A stretch of 18,422 nt of DNA from Terana coerulea (Eukaryota; Basidiomycota; Agaricomycetes; Polyporales; Phanerochaetaceae). The stretch lies in the NCBI GenBank assembly GCA_024811115.1, contig JAKOGH010000287.1, forward strand, positions 1-18,422, read 5' to 3'. This document shows positions 18,063 through 18,422 of the stretch, one piece after another (within the stretch, counting starts at the first letter, position 1; each line of letters opens with the position of its first letter). The notes below the pieces were generated by a model, which worked only from the letters and a program-made list of their open reading frames with translations, had not been told where the DNA came from and made no database searches. Both the position numbers and the translations under genes were made by a program.

Positions 18063-18422
18063 TGCGCTGGAGGTATGCGAAGCAGTGGACCGAGTGTACT
18101 CAGCTGTGTGCTGGTGCCCTCCTCGGCTCGCTGCACGAGGTTATATACGTCTCCCCATGTCTTAGTGCTTCTTCCAATGCGCAGGAGCCATGTCGTCGAA
18201 ATCTGCGCTGAGACGGCCCGTCAGAAAGTCCACAGAGGCCCCTTCCGAACGCACCACAATACGAATTGCTTCGCTGTACAAAATTTTGGACGTGGGCCGT
18301 GTGACAGAAGAGACAATTGGGCGACCGAGCCCTGCCAGTGCCCGCGTACACCGTAACACGAGGCGCGCGCCGAGTGGACAGGGTGATGACTTGAGATTGA
18401 TGGGCAGTTGGCTCGTCAGACC
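18063..18422. other. Upstream region of the TmpA-like gene, window edge
   Basis: 360 bp with no recognisable protein on either strand. It should contain the promoter and 5' UTR of the minus-strand TmpA-like gene. No tRNA or repeat was seen. Confidence 0.45.

Noticed and set aside
1..18422. CRISPR arrays, bacterial operons, phage genes
   Set aside because: The window is plainly eukaryotic (spliceosomal introns, U2AF, COX23, nuclear tRNA intron) and no regularly spaced repeats were seen.

Overview
The window is nuclear DNA of a filamentous basidiomycete, most likely an Agaricomycete. Protein genes are tightly packed and broken by many short GT-AG introns (mostly 43-80 nt), with two GC-AG introns in the models. 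Codon use is GC-rich, and there is a tRNA-Pro(AGG) with an intron after position 37. I find seven host protein-coding genes, one tRNA and two DNA transposons.

Layout. An amidase-signature hydrolase (422-2972, +, 12 exons) converges on COX23 (3110-3583, -, 4 exons). COX23 shares a 195-bp divergent promoter with the large subunit of U2AF (3779-5888, +). A tRNA-Pro(AGG) follows on the minus strand (6542-6633). Next come a small single-anchor coiled-coil protein of unknown function (7224-8110, +) and an SLC35F-type transporter (8339-9751, -). A large minus-strand gene, 10532 to about 13940, encodes two RRM-like folds, a long charged coiled coil and a C-terminal HPD-motif (J-like) module. The last gene is a TmpA-like membrane oxidoreductase (16159-18062, -).

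Mobile DNA. Two related transposons, A (12489-13545) and B (14467-15721), begin with CAAGGGGTA-type terminal inverted repeats and are each flanked by a perfect 8-bp target-site duplication (TACAGTGC and ATCATGGA). This points to hAT or a similar superfamily. Element A sits exactly on an exon/intron boundary of the RRM/coiled-coil gene and duplicates that gene's 5' splice site. Element B lies upstream of the same gene in the opposite orientation and carries a decayed zinc-finger gene. Their facing ends form a perfect 45-bp inverted repeat around the 5' part of the host gene.

Sequence quality. Four of the seven protein genes need one-base corrections to be read through (nine in total). Eight map to, or are best explained by, homopolymer runs of 4-5 bases. 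The amidase, COX23 and the transporter need none. Because even the splicing factor U2AF is affected, I read most of these as assembly errors rather than gene death. Anyone taking proteins from this window should apply the corrected frames given below.

The genes do not form a pathway; this is an ordinary mixed eukaryotic neighbourhood. The novelty lies in the RRM/coiled-coil/HPD gene and its transposon-split intron.
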